DNA from: Sphaerosporella brunnea | Taxonomy: Eukaryota; Ascomycota; Pezizomycetes; Pezizales; Pyronemataceae | Length of the DNA stretch: 33,687 nucleotides | Direction: 5' to 3' | NCBI GenBank assembly: GCA_008704415.1 | Contig: VXIS01000427.1 | Coordinates: 1 to 33,687 of the forward strand | In this document: piece by piece, positions 19,281 to 29,026 of the stretch | Position numbering within the stretch: the first letter of the stretch is position 1 | Layout: every line of letters starts with the position of its first letter | Notes under the pieces: model-generated | What the model was told of the DNA's origin: nothing | The model's database searches: none | Seen by the model: the letters and a program-made list of their open reading frames with translations, nothing else | Made by a program: the position numbers and the translations under genes

Positions 19281-19639
19281 CACCAGTTGGATCGCGCTAC
19301 GGATGCACTTAAGTTGCTTTTCCACCCTAAATAGGGGTCTTCCTGGCTTTCTACAGAAGGCTGGTAGAGCTGCTGTTCCATGTTCTGACGGCGATAAAAC
19401 CGGTGCATAGAGACCTTAATTTTTGTTCTCGAAGAGAGCTGGGGGCAACTGGATTCCGTTCAGCTATTGCTGGGTCAAATCTAGTTCTACATATTTGAAA
19501 GTCGACGAATGCACACCCAAGCAAGTAAAAAGAAAAGGCACCATCGCCCTGCAGAAATCGAATAAATTCTGAGGCCACCTGATCGTTGTTGTATGTAGAA
19601 GATTATTCTGTAGACGGCCACTATGTACAGATCTGTCAA

Positions 19640-19930
19640 ATGACGGAAGAAAGTTCGAGTATTTACGAGTGATGTGACCTGACTTCGATAAAACAAAATG
19701 TGATTAAACATCCCGATGAATTTATCCCCTACCCCAACGGTGGGGTATACACCGCAAATATGAAAGCGTTTAAGCCCCCTTTGAATTACCTACCCCCGGC
19801 CTAATAGGTTGAGGTTGCCCCGCGAACAAATATCCAGAAAACCCGGGCACCCCCCATCACCTTTTCTTTCCCCTGTGTCTGCGGAGAGGCGTTGGCGGCA
19901 TGTGCTGCAGGAGGATATGCCCAGGCAAAC
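19640..19930 (-). repeat. Second repeated block, copy 3
   Basis: The block matches 13930-14150, sharing TTCGAGTATTTACGAGTGAT, AACAAATATCCAGAAAA and CCCTGTGTCTGCGGAGAG. It continues into TGCCCAGGCAAACGAGG and CTTGACCTTTCTC, which resembles the left end of a module copy. That junction suggests that modules and blocks once formed a head-to-tail tandem array. Minus-strand frames are broken by several stops. Confidence 0.5.
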
Positions 19931-19939
19931 GAGGTTCTT

Positions 19940-21170
19940 GACCTTTCTCTGTATCTATCGTCTGAAAATTGTTACGGTGATTGTATATATATATAGAGTC
20001 CAGAGGTGTAGTGTTGATGGTTGTGGGGTAAGGACTGCTGTACTTTCGGGAGCAGAGGAAGGTGTGAGTGAAATTCTTGTTGGATGGGGAGAGTAATGGC
20101 ATCTATGCCACCAAACAGCGGGCCATGATTGAGTACTTATAGGCGGTGAATGGTCTTAAGGGAGTGGCATCATTAGAAGGAGATGGGTGGTGGGAGATCT
20201 GCAGATCCGCCGTGGCTGATTTGTTGCAGGCCAGTTGCCTGCGTTGCGACAGGGGCAAGTGAGTACTCTATTCACGCCCCCCACATTTCGGGAGGATCTT
20301 GTGATGTTTGATTTTAGTGTGAAGCGGCCCTTGCGTTTATGCAAGCCACATTTGCAAGGGTATCATGCTCTATTGTGCTCTATGATGATACATATTGGCC
20401 ACTGCAGGGTAACAGGTATGATTTGCAGTCTCAATTGAAATATCCAGATGATTGGCAGTAACACGGACACGATCTGGAAAAAGAAAGGTTAAGGAGTGTA
20501 AGCGGCTGCCTTGCAGCAGCTTGGGATATCCATAGTTTAAAACATTGTAGAAAGTGAGATGCAAGAGGGTGAGTTTGGCGGAGGGGGGGCTGCCAGGCGA
20601 TTAAAGGCGTCCTCAACTGTATGGTGTAATATGCCAGCTCCATTGGTGGGAATGTGTGAGTAGCACTTCCTGCTCGTTTCGCTATCTCGGGCAGGTCTTG
20701 GAGGGGTAATTTCTAGTCTGAGTTGGTCCTGGGCGCAGAGTCAGCATTTGTCATTCTTGTGTCTCCCAGTCCCGTCTTATGAAGGTAGAGAGCTGTTGGG
20801 CCTTTTGGAGCTTCAGTTGGAAGAAACATGCCACTAAAGCTTTCTTGGGTCTGAAGGCCGTCTTGTCCATACCTGTTTGGCAAGCCATGTATCGCAATCT
20901 TGTCATTTGGCCTAGGTGACGGCTCTGGCGATGTGTGCGGGCGATGTGATGTCAAGCACCTTGGGGGTTGCCGTCGGATTTTGGTATTCGGCGGCCTCCT
21001 CGGTGCGGCGGAGGGCGTGTTCATTGCTGGAGGTATCTTTGTGACCTGGCACCCATTGAAATTTGGGGGCCCATCATGCACCCAGGAGCAAGCGTTCGGC
21101 TCGTGCGATTTCGTGAACGACTTATAATTCAGGGCCTGGTTTGGTGTGGGATGGACGCGCAGCCAGAAGA
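19940..21170. other. No recognised gene
   Basis: Several open frames of 60-122 codons occur on both strands (the longest is on the minus strand at 20713-21081) without domains, splice signals or codon structure that would support a gene. CAGTTGCCTGCGTTGCGACAGGGGCAAG near 20230 and an AT-repeat at 19986-19996 are the only features noticed. Confidence 0.4.
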
Positions 21171-21179
21171 AGACTTCAA

Positions 21180-21950
21180 TTCGGTATCAGATTTGATGGC
21201 TGTGTCTGCAAAACCCGAAACAAAAGTCTATTGAAACAAAATACAAAGTGAGCGCTGGCGTGGACAAGCAAATCACAACTTTCCCATCTCTGTCCTCCAT
21301 CTCTATGCTTCCCCCCCCTTCCTCGTCCCTCCACTCGATCCTTATACTCCTCCTGTGTTTTGCCCGGGTGCAGCAGCGAAGCTGCCGACAGCTCCTCCCA
21401 AACACTCTAGGCCCAGGCCCTAGTGGCCCTTGGACGGCGGCGGCAAGGTCTGCAGGCGACGACAGACATGGTAGACGTGTTCGGAGTAAACTTCAATGTA
21501 GCGTTTATCAGCGTTTCATTTCCAGCGACCCAGTAGCTGTAGATTGGCGTCCGGAATGCCAATAGAGCGCGTCCAGGTTGCTGCACCCCACCGGAAGGAG
21601 TGTCCAGAATGGTTTCCTGATACACCTAGCTTGAGCAAGGTGACCTTGGTGCGAGTGAAGGCGGAATCGACGGTGGTGGTGGGGTTGCAGCTGAGAGTGA
21701 AGAGGGGGTTCAAGGTTGGGAGGGAGTATTTCTCGAGGAGGTGGCGTAGTGATTTGACAGGGCATGCAGCATCCGGAGTGGCGGCGATGGTAATTGTAAT
21801 TCACACCCGGAAAGGATCTGTCTTGAATGCAGGGAGTGTTAAATAGAGGTGGGAGTCGTTGTCTAGGGCTTGTACGGATTTGCGGGTGGCGTGCCATGTC
21901 GAGAAATCCGCGCTGTATCTTGGTGATCTCGCTTGACAAGCATCGCACCA
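21180..21950 (-). pseudogene. Tyrosine recombinase, C-terminal domain, decayed copy 1
   Basis: Minus strand from about 21930: DFSTWHATRKSVQ, LYLTLPAFKTDPFR, ITITIAAT, CPVKSLRHLLEKY, FTRTKVTLLKLGV, then GHSFRWGAATWTRSIG, NLQLLGRWK and, after a TGA at 21515-21517, KRYIEVYSEHVYHVCR. The His-x-x-Arg box and the later Tyr are the catalytic signature of the tyrosine recombinases of DIRS/Crypton-type fungal elements. The residue after the box Arg is Trp (TGG), where the other copy has Arg. A second stop follows DPFR. The 3' flank to about 21180 is homologous to that of copy 2. The N-terminal half is not recognisable. A gag-like ORF of the same strand lies about 750 nt upstream. Confidence 0.75.
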
Positions 21951-22693
21951 GGGCCCTGCGCTGCTACTAGAGCAATTGCTTGATCAACTGTTGCACAGTC
22001 AAGGACGGCCCATTCTGCTGGGATGTGCTGATTTGCTGAGCTTTCTTGAGGATAAGCAAGATGATGAATGCGTCGTCAACCCCCACTACCTTTTGGAGTA
22101 GGCCTAGGGGGGAACAAATGAAAGGTGTGGCTGTATCTGGCGGCGTCGCGTCTGGAGCAGGTACCTGCATAATACGATGATGAGAAAGTTCTCTGGCTAT
22201 GTCGAGTGACAGGGTAGAGGGATTGGCAATAGCGGAAGTGAGGTTTGGACTGATGATGGACTAGTAGGGTCCACAATATCCAATGCGAGCATCATATTGA
22301 ATGATGTGAAGCAGTGTATCGATGAATAGGTGGTCGGAGTGTTGAGAAAGTAGTGAGGCCCACCCAAGGGTGTGGAGCGGGTATGGAGCATAGACGGGCA
22401 GCGGTGGGTTGGCTGTATGGGAATGTGTCAGAGATAGAGGAAAAGGCTGCGGCGCGAGTCCTGGTGATAGGCGCTGAGTGACACAATGCGAGAGTTAGTG
22501 ATGGATCATGTAGTAGATATGGCTATGGATAGGCAGGCATGTGTGAAGCAATATTGTATGCGAGCATGTGGAGGGCGAAGTGTGGGTATGTGTGAGAATG
22601 CAAAGTGAGATGTGAGAGCAGAAGCGCCAGCAGGACAAGAGCCCGTCAGACTAGGTACAATAGAGCCGAGCAGTGTACGCTTTAAGGTATTGT

Positions 22694-23422
22694 TTAATCT
22701 CCTGATCCTGGCCATATCCACCCCATCTTAGTATACATAATTTTTCCCCCAGAGCCAAGCGGTGCAGAGTTGGCGTCTGAATCTGCAGAACCTCCGGTGA
22801 TACGATCATGGTCCAAAGTGGGGGGTGACTCAAGGCAGCGACAACAAATATGGTGGTAGGGGCATTCGAGCCCTTGGGCGCACTGGCCCTTGTTGAAGTC
22901 AAAACAGATAGTAGGTGCTTGGCTGCCTACATTCTTTTCCCAACCAGAGGTAATCGAGTGGCGCGTATCCCCTCCTGAGCCGTGGTGGCTGTTGAAGGGT
23001 CTCTTGTTGTGGTTGGAGTTGGTTGCCGCCGAGGAATCTTCGTGCTGACAAAGGGTGCTTATTTGAAGGTTGGGATCAAGGTCACGCCAGCCATCGGAGT
23101 CGTAGCATTCTAACGACAAGCGCTTGTCGTGAAAGGTGAAATGGAAGGACTTCACACTTTCAAAGGAGTGAGTGCGGTAGATTGAGTATAGGAGGTCGCG
23201 GTAGGATGACAGTGCGATTTGAAGGTCCAAACGTATGCCGAGAGGTGCAAACTGGACCGGAATCTGCCCATAAATCTCAAAGGGCTGCATCAGAGACAGG
23301 ATGCCTCCGGGGTAGTCGTCGCTGACATGGTCCTGCTCGATGGTAGGAATTGTGTATGTACCCAGAGTGAGGGTTTTTTTACGGCGAAAGGTAGGCGTAA
23401 CAGATGCGGAGAGCTTCATCAC
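22694..23422 (-). CDS. Gag-like CCCH zinc-finger protein of a tyrosine-recombinase element
   Basis: An uninterrupted 242-codon frame starts at ATG 23422. Its first 110 residues have no known fold. Residues 113-170 are Ser/Asn/His-rich. Residues 173-191 form a CCCH finger (Cys173-x7-Cys181-x5-Cys187-x3-His191: CFDFNKGQCAQGLECPYHH) followed at once by CCRC. This finger with the FN(K/R)G motif is typical of the gag-like protein of DIRS/Ngaro-type retrotransposons and related fungal elements. A recombinase remnant of the same family lies on the same strand 0.75 kb downstream. No reverse transcriptase or RNase H is visible between or around them, so the element is internally deleted or this is a domesticated or captured gag. 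The absence of stops over 242 codons contrasts with the stop-ridden recombinase. Confidence 0.6.
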   Translation of the reverse strand: MMKLSASVTPTFRRKKTLTLGTYTIPTIEQDHVSDDYPGGILSLMQPFEIYGQIPVQFAPLGIRLDLQIALSSYRDLLYSIYRTHSFESVKSFHFTFHDKRLSLECYDSDGWRDLDPNLQISTLCQHEDSSAATNSNHNKRPFNSHHGSGGDTRHSITSGWEKNVGSQAPTICFDFNKGQCAQGLECPYHHICCRCLESPPTLDHDRITGGSADSDANSAPLGSGGKIMYTKMGWIWPGSGD

Positions 23423-24368
23423 ATTTTCCAGCTTGAACTTATTGTCGAGGATGTCTCAAAAGTGGGTGGGATCGATTGCAGGGTAGCAAAGGTGTAGGTC
23501 CTGGATGACAGGATTGGTGATGGCATTACCTTCTGAGGGTGCAGTGAGTCTAGGACAAGAGCCTTCATGGGTAGGACCCGAATGCCATCTGTACCGAGCG
23601 GCCTGCAATGTTTAGGTTGTTAATTGCCCACGACTCACCATGACATATATTAAGTGATATACTCCACGAGCCTGGCACTCGGTTACGCCAAGTCAGCTCG
23701 AACACACTTCTTGCCTCGACTCAAGCCAACTCATATCCATCACTACCTACAACTACCAAGGACGGAATTGCATTACCGACAAAATCCAATCCTTGCTTCT
23801 GCCTCTCTAATATCTTGATGATTGCTTATTCTTGAAGGTGCAGTTTGTATGTATTCCACATCTGTAATATGCAGCATTGGCCTCGAGTGCAGCCACCAGT
23901 TCGCTTTGGATCCTAGAGTATAAGGTGGACAATCTCGACGTCTTCCGGCACCCCGGGTGCAACAAATCATCAGCCGCATCAAGATTTTCCACGGAGCAAG
24001 AGAGGGCGACCTGCGAGAGTGCCTTCCCATCACCCACGACCTCCTGCTGCGCATCCTCACGAGACTCAACACCAACACACAGGAAGGGGGCAACCTAACA
24101 CGCTGCCTTCTGCACTGCCTTCGCTGGCTTTGTTCGAGTGGGTAAATTTACCTGGACCTCCACTGAGTGGCTACTAGGAGCGGTGGATTTCTCAGCATGG
24201 TACGTTACATGCAGATCTGTACAATTCCTCGATGACGACGAATCCCGCCTCTATTTGACGCTCTCCGCATCTACGAAAGACTTGTCCCGAACGGGAATTA
24301 CCATGAACATCGCCGCTGCTTCGGAAGAGGCATGCCCTGTCAAATCATTACGTTACCTATTTGAGAAA

Positions 24369-24581
24369 TATGTGCAGGCAGCTATAACCCTGGTCGTCGC
24401 AGATGGACAACCACAATCAATGCCGGTATCCCCGGGTTGGAACTCAGAACAAAATAAACGTTAAGCACCTAAGGCAGATGCGCTCTACAACCTAACGTTT
24501 TCCATTCCACTGTTTGCGTGCTGCTTATTTTCCGACGAAAATATCCATGCGACGACAAGGTTTATAGCTGCCTATGCCATA
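24369..24581. mobile_element. 209-bp MITE with TA duplication inside the recombinase
   Basis: The element proper is 24371-24579. Its ends TGTGCAGGCAGCTATAACC and (complement) TGGCATAGGCAGCTATAAAC are near-perfect inverted repeats extending about 35 nt, to GGTCGTCGCA on the left and TTGTCGTCGCA in complement on the right. It is flanked by TA on both sides (ATA if one more base is allowed). Removing it restores the recombinase frame exactly, and copy 1 shows the uninterrupted site. TA targets and short TIRs suggest the Tc1/mariner superfamily. It is new to me. Confidence 0.85.
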
Positions 24582-25080
24582 CCCGCTGCCAACCTTTAGC
24601 CCACTCTTCACCCTCAGCTGCGACCCCACCGCCACCGTTAATTCTACTTGTACTCTCAGCTGCAACCCCACCACCGCTGTCAATTCTGCCTTCACTCGGA
24701 CCAAGTTCATCAGCCGGCTTCGCGCCGTCTTGCTTGAGCTGGGCGTACCAGGGAACTATTCTGAACACTCCTTTTGAAGGGGAGCCGCAACCTGGGCCCG
24801 CTCCATTGGCATCTTGGACGCCGATCTACAGCTACTGGGCGGCTGGAAATCAGATGCCTACAAGTGCTATATCGAGGTTCACCCAGAACACGTCTACCAT
24901 GTCTCTCGCCTCCTGCAGACCTTGCTGCCACCCCCCGAGGGCCACTAGCTGCTAGCTGCGAACCACCCACTAGGTCCCGAGCCTGTGTTGGGAGGAGCTG
25001 TTGGCAGCTTTGCTGCCGCACCTGGGCAAACACGGAAAGAGTATGAAGATCGAGTCGAGGAATGAGGATGGAGATGGAGG

Positions 25081-25115
25081 ATGGAGATGGCGGATGGAGA
25101 TGGAGGACAGAGTTG
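25081..25115. repeat. GGAGATGGxGGATGGAGATGG minisatellite
   Basis: About six GGAGATGG or GGATGG units lie in the 3' flank of recombinase copy 2. Copy 1 has a related but shorter purine stretch near 21285-21320 on the other strand. Confidence 0.6.
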
Positions 25116-26168
25116 TGCTTTGATTGTCTGTGTCGGCGCTTGCTTTGTATTTGGTTTGAAAGGGCATCTGTTGGCTAGGGGTTTACAGACGCGATAGTTG
25201 CTAGAGTCGGTAGCTGCGAGGCTGACAACTTGGACAACCTGGAAGCAGCGGAGACGCAAAAGCGAGATTCACCCTGTTGGGTAAGGTTCAGGTGGAGGTA
25301 GAGCGGTGTTGTAAAGTGTAAAGGTGGAAAGAGAGGAAACGACAGGAATTTAAACTCTTGGAGCGGGTAGACCAAGCGCAGAAGCACGGCTGCCATGTGG
25401 AGTGACAGTCATGAACCCGCGCAAGGCATATAGCCATGCGGTAGCACTCAAGGTTTGGATAGTGGCTTGGATAGTCCATAGGATTTCCGCTCCAAGCATC
25501 CTTGAACCCTTTTATCACAGTTTCTCACCCGTTGAATTTTATGTCCGCTTGCAAATCTTCGCAAAAATAAGCTTTTTGATATTTGCTTATTGGTTCTACC
25601 CACTCCCACATAGCAACTCAAGTTCTGCTATTTGAGTAGATTCGGTATGACTGCGGTGGGTTGGAGTGTAATTCATAGTATCTCACTCAACTGGCTAGGA
25701 CTGAAACCAGTGTTCTCAATAGCCAGCCAGTCGGGCTGACTGCCTTGGGCTATTCCAAGACCCAGCCCAGCCTTTCAACTTACAGCCCGGCTAGCTGGCT
25801 GTAGGCTTATGAAGAATGGACATTATTATTGCTTTACTGTTTATCACTCTGTACTACCCCGCGACGTTTACATGCCCAAGTGCAAATGGAGAACCCATGA
25901 AGGTGAGCTTTTCAAACACTTCCACAGCGGCAGTGGTGAGAATTCATGGTTTTGGGATGTCACAGTCAGGAGTCAGATGAGGTTGCAGAACTGGAAGACA
26001 GGCTTTCATTAATGGGCGCATAGGCATACGCATGCACACTGGCAATCCACCGGTTGACCTGAAGAATCGATGATGATGGCATTTCAAGAGTAATCACACT
26101 TGCCGGTAAGGTTGGTGTGTGGCCAAAATGGTGTGTAGCCATGCCCAGCCTTCGGCATTTTGGTACGG

Positions 26169-26635
26169 CAGGGCTGCCAATAGACTGGCCAGTCCGGCTT
26201 TTGGCGAGGTTTAAACCCCTTTGAATTAAACGGGCTTTTCAAACCGAGGGCGGTGTGGATCAGGCATTTTGGATGGAGATCTAGGTGCCCACGAGGGCAT
26301 AATGGGCTGCGTGGCATGTAGGCGCCTACCGGGCCCGCCAGGTACCCGAACTATCTACGACCACGGAAACGGCACGGCACCGTACACAGTGTCCCGGGAT
26401 ACTGATAACCGACCAGGGATGCCGGTGTTTCGACCACATAGTGCGTCTGGAGATTGCCCCGTGATTGACACGATACCCCTACCGGCACAACCGGCACCCA
26501 AAGGCGCCTGTCAGGAATCCAAACATTGAGAGCGTCGCTCGGAGCCTATCTGAAAAGCGCGAGACGTGCTCCAGCCCAGCCAACTTTGTGGAGCTCTGTT
26601 TGCCCTGCGGGCCGGCCCGTCTATTGGCACCCCTG
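26169..26635. mobile_element. 467-bp inverted-repeat element (hAT-like MITE)
   Basis: The left end CAGGGCTGCCAATAGACTGG and the complement of the right end CAGGGGTGCCAATAGACGGG are matching terminal repeats of about 30 nt (continuing CC-A/G-G-C/T-CC). The interior is AT/GC mixed with no coding sequence recognised. The flanks (TGGTACGG and GGTATGCT) do not give a clean 8-bp duplication. Confidence 0.6.
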
Positions 26636-26672
26636 GGTATGCTACCCTATAACCAAAAATGAAAAATTTCAC

Positions 26673-27211
26673 GGATGGCAGTGGCCTGGTCACAAACGAT
26701 GACCGGTCGTTGCACTGACCGGTCAATGAAGTGGTTGACCGGTGGTCAACTACTGGTTATCGGGGTTAAGGTTGAAAATTTCTCTGGGAAACCAGCGTCA
26801 CCGCCCAAAACCAGCTCCCACTCCTGAGTCCTGCTGAGATCTAACTTGCGAGAACCTCCCGTGAGACTAATTGCTTATCCAATCAGCAATTATCAGATGT
26901 ACAGCGCTTTCAAACCTGTGAATGGATGGTTGGAGACGGGTTTTCTCATTAATTTTAATTGTTCTACTACAAAAGAATATCCGCTCTTTAAACTCTCTTC
27001 CATAGTGACGCGAGCCCTTTGGCTGGTAGGCAGATGTAGTTTGCTGAGGTCAATTCCTTAGGAGGCCGTCGCTGTCGCTGCGCCACCGCACCCTCACCCA
27101 TATGTTAGGTGATTGTTGACCGGTTGCTGACCGTGTTGCTAACCGTGTCAATGATCAGGGACCCCAGCCGGGTCAACCCAGTTACCCCGCTGACCCTGGG
27201 TCAATGCCATC
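26673..27211. mobile_element. Possible inverted-repeat element rich in TTGACCGGT
   Basis: The left end reads GATGGCAGTGGCCTGGTCA, and the complement of the right end GATGGCATTGACCCAGGGTCA. Both sub-terminal regions are filled with TTGACCGGT/TTGACCxGG motifs (26700-26755 and 27117-27205). No target duplication was found and the ends are only about 80% alike, so the call is tentative. Confidence 0.4.
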
Positions 27212-27366
27212 TCTGACCAAAATACTAGATTCCTGCGGCGTCAAGGATTACCCAATTTCTGGGACTTGGGGACCACAGGATCTTATCTTACAGCGGCAGC
27301 TGCCCCACCAAAAGGTTTTCATCCAAACCATTAACTGTGATGCGGGAAGCCGTGTGGAGATCTCAA

Positions 27367-27598
27367 ATTCCTACAGAGACATCTGCCTTACTCCCTCTTG
27401 CGCAGCCGCTGGCAGCTGCCACGTCAAAAGTTGATCAAGCCGGAAACAATACAATTTAATAGACGAAGCCATGCAGGTTTCTACAAGTTTCTTTACCGGT
27501 TGACAGCAAAACCGCACATTGTGAGAATTCCTACAGAGGCGACTTCCTTACCCCGTCTTACGGAGCCACTGGCAGCTGCCACGTTAAAAGGTGATCAA
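27367..27598. repeat. Tandem direct repeat, about 161-bp period, with TGGCAGCTGCCA palindrome
   Basis: The segments from 27367 and 27528 share AATTCCTACAGAG, a CTTCCTTACYCC-like block, GAGCC-CTGGCAGCTGCCACGT and AAAAG-TGATCAA. A third, weaker start (AATTCCTACGGTGTTTCACC) lies at 27668. TGGCAGCTGCCA is a perfect 12-bp palindrome present in both full units. Confidence 0.65.
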
Positions 27599-28922
27599 AT
27601 CATACACAGTACCGTTTCATGCAGGAAGCCTTTTCCAGTTCAACAGCAAAACCGCTGACATTAAAACAATTCCTACGGTGTTTCACCAAATCTTACAAGC
27701 TCTCTAGCGACCGGGAGCATTGGATGTGTCTACTGGGTGTGTGATATCTTATGGCAGCCAATGTTATTGGCTGGATGAGTTCCGTGTAGGGTAAGAAAAT
27801 TACTCTTTTTAGGAAGAGAAACAGAAAAGTAGCTGGGAAGAGTTGTTGGGAGGAAACAGTGTAAAAAGCAAATGCACTTATGCGACTTTCTGTTCCACTT
27901 TAAGCCGTACCCAGAGAACAAAGAAAGGCGGTGTTTCCTTCCTCATAGCCACCCCAAAAGCTGGGTTGGTTGTGCAGGGTAATGGTAACGGTCCGAATAT
28001 ATCCACTGTCTAAACTCCGGGCTGGCGGGCATGGGGAGGCTGAATCTTAAAATTTCTTTAAAGTACGGCAGCTAAACCATTTCCGGAGTGTGAAGGAAAG
28101 GATGGCAGCAAAAAGCCATGCTGGCGATCTCACACAAAATCTTACACAGGTTCCCCACCTGATCTTCCTTTGAAAGAATTTTTTTTTTAACTTGCTGATT
28201 TGGGCCATCGTGTGGGCAGCTTTTAGGCATCCGGTCATAAGAGTTTACCCGCAGTTCTCCCAGCCTTCTTTCCCTAACGGGACTTCAGCTTGGAAACAAC
28301 CCGTTAGCAAAGTATCCTGATCACTCAGCAGCTATCGGTCAGGCATCTCTCCACATAAGTGATATGGCTGTGGCGCTGTGATTTATCTGGAGTAGCCACC
28401 TGCATCAGCGAGCTCAATTGCCGCCCTAAAAAGCCTGGGCTGTCAACCCGGCTGCTAAACTGGACCGGCTGGGCTGGCATTTTAAACAATCCCACAACAA
28501 AGCCTGAGCTGGTTGCGAGCTGCATTTTGTATGTGAAGAGCGCGAATTAGTACCGAGTGCTATCCAGTGAAGCAACGGTTGATGTGATTGTTGTTTATTT
28601 TTCATTCCCAGGAACCTGGCCTGACTAGCTGTTTGAGAACACTGACCTGCATGATGCTGAGCACGCGTTGCTTGTGAAACGGGAAGATACCTTCAATGCA
28701 GGTTGAGATAGTGCTGTCGGAGCATTTTTTCATGTAGGTGATGGGTCGTCCTTCTAATTAGGGAAATCGCGAATGCATCCTGAACACCTCTGCACAGCTT
28801 CACAATTCTGTTGGGCAATATGGGATACCCAAATAGGACCATTGCCGTTTTGCACGAAAATAAAATAGAAAGACCTTTTAGTCATGGGAATAACACGATA
28901 TGATGCTGGTAGACCGCAATTT

Positions 28923-29026
28923 CGGTTTAAATACTGGGCTTTCGCTCTGCCTTTCCTCTCTCGCCTTCAATCCGTTTCTATCAACCCATTTCAACTACTC
29001 CAATAGCCATCTCCAAATTCTTTATA
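28923..29026 (+). promoter_or_regulatory. Core promoter of the multi-exon gene
   Basis: A TATA-like TTTAAATAC (near 28925-28933) is followed about 20 nt later by a CT-rich stretch (TTTCGCTCTGCCTTTCCTCTC) and CAA/CCA-rich leader sequence up to ATG at 29027. The order and spacing are those of a typical fungal promoter. Confidence 0.5.

Larger units (their letters stand above)
23877..25200 (+). pseudogene. Tyrosine recombinase, near full-length decayed copy 2, split by a MITE
   Basis: In order: RIKIFHGAREGDLRECLP and DLLLRILTRL (core-binding domain); after a frame change, AAFCTAFAGFVRVGKFTW, DFSAWYVTCRSVQ, LYLTLSAS, ITMNIAAASEEACPVKSL; a 209-bp MITE; then PLPTFSPLF, a 42-bp internal duplication, FTRTK, LLELGVPGNYSEHSF, and TGA at 24775 exactly where the catalytic Arg of His-x-x-Arg is expected; then GAATWARSIG, LQLLGGWKSDAYKCYIEVHP and HVYHVSRLL, with the nucleophile Tyr kept. 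The 3' flank (GGGAGGAGCTGTTGGCAGCTTTGCTGC) matches copy 1. It faces the opposite way to copy 1 and the gag ORF. No gag or reverse transcriptase accompanies it. Confidence 0.8.
25711..28648. mobile_element. Candidate 2.9-kb element with hAT-family ends
   Basis: The left end CAGTGTTCTCAATAGCCAGCC matches the MITE family at 10859, 15065 and 18005. The complement of the right end reads CAGTGTTCTCAAACAGCTAG. Sub-terminal GGCTGG/CCAGCCC motifs occur at both ends (25725-25805 and 28430-28475). The flanking 8-mers ACTGAAAC and ACCTGCAT do not match, and no hAT transposase can be recognised inside, so this may be two unrelated ends or a rearranged copy carrying later insertions (26169, 26673, 27367). 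Confidence 0.35.

Noticed and set aside
20713..21081. 122-codon minus-strand frame, Pro/Thr-rich
   Set aside because: No domain, no promoter, and the plus strand is open over the same stretch.
25288..25420. Minus-strand promoter-like sequence (GAGTTTAAATTCC followed by TTTCCTCTCTTTCC)
   Set aside because: No gene with supportable exons follows on that strand; it runs into the 3' flank of a dead recombinase.
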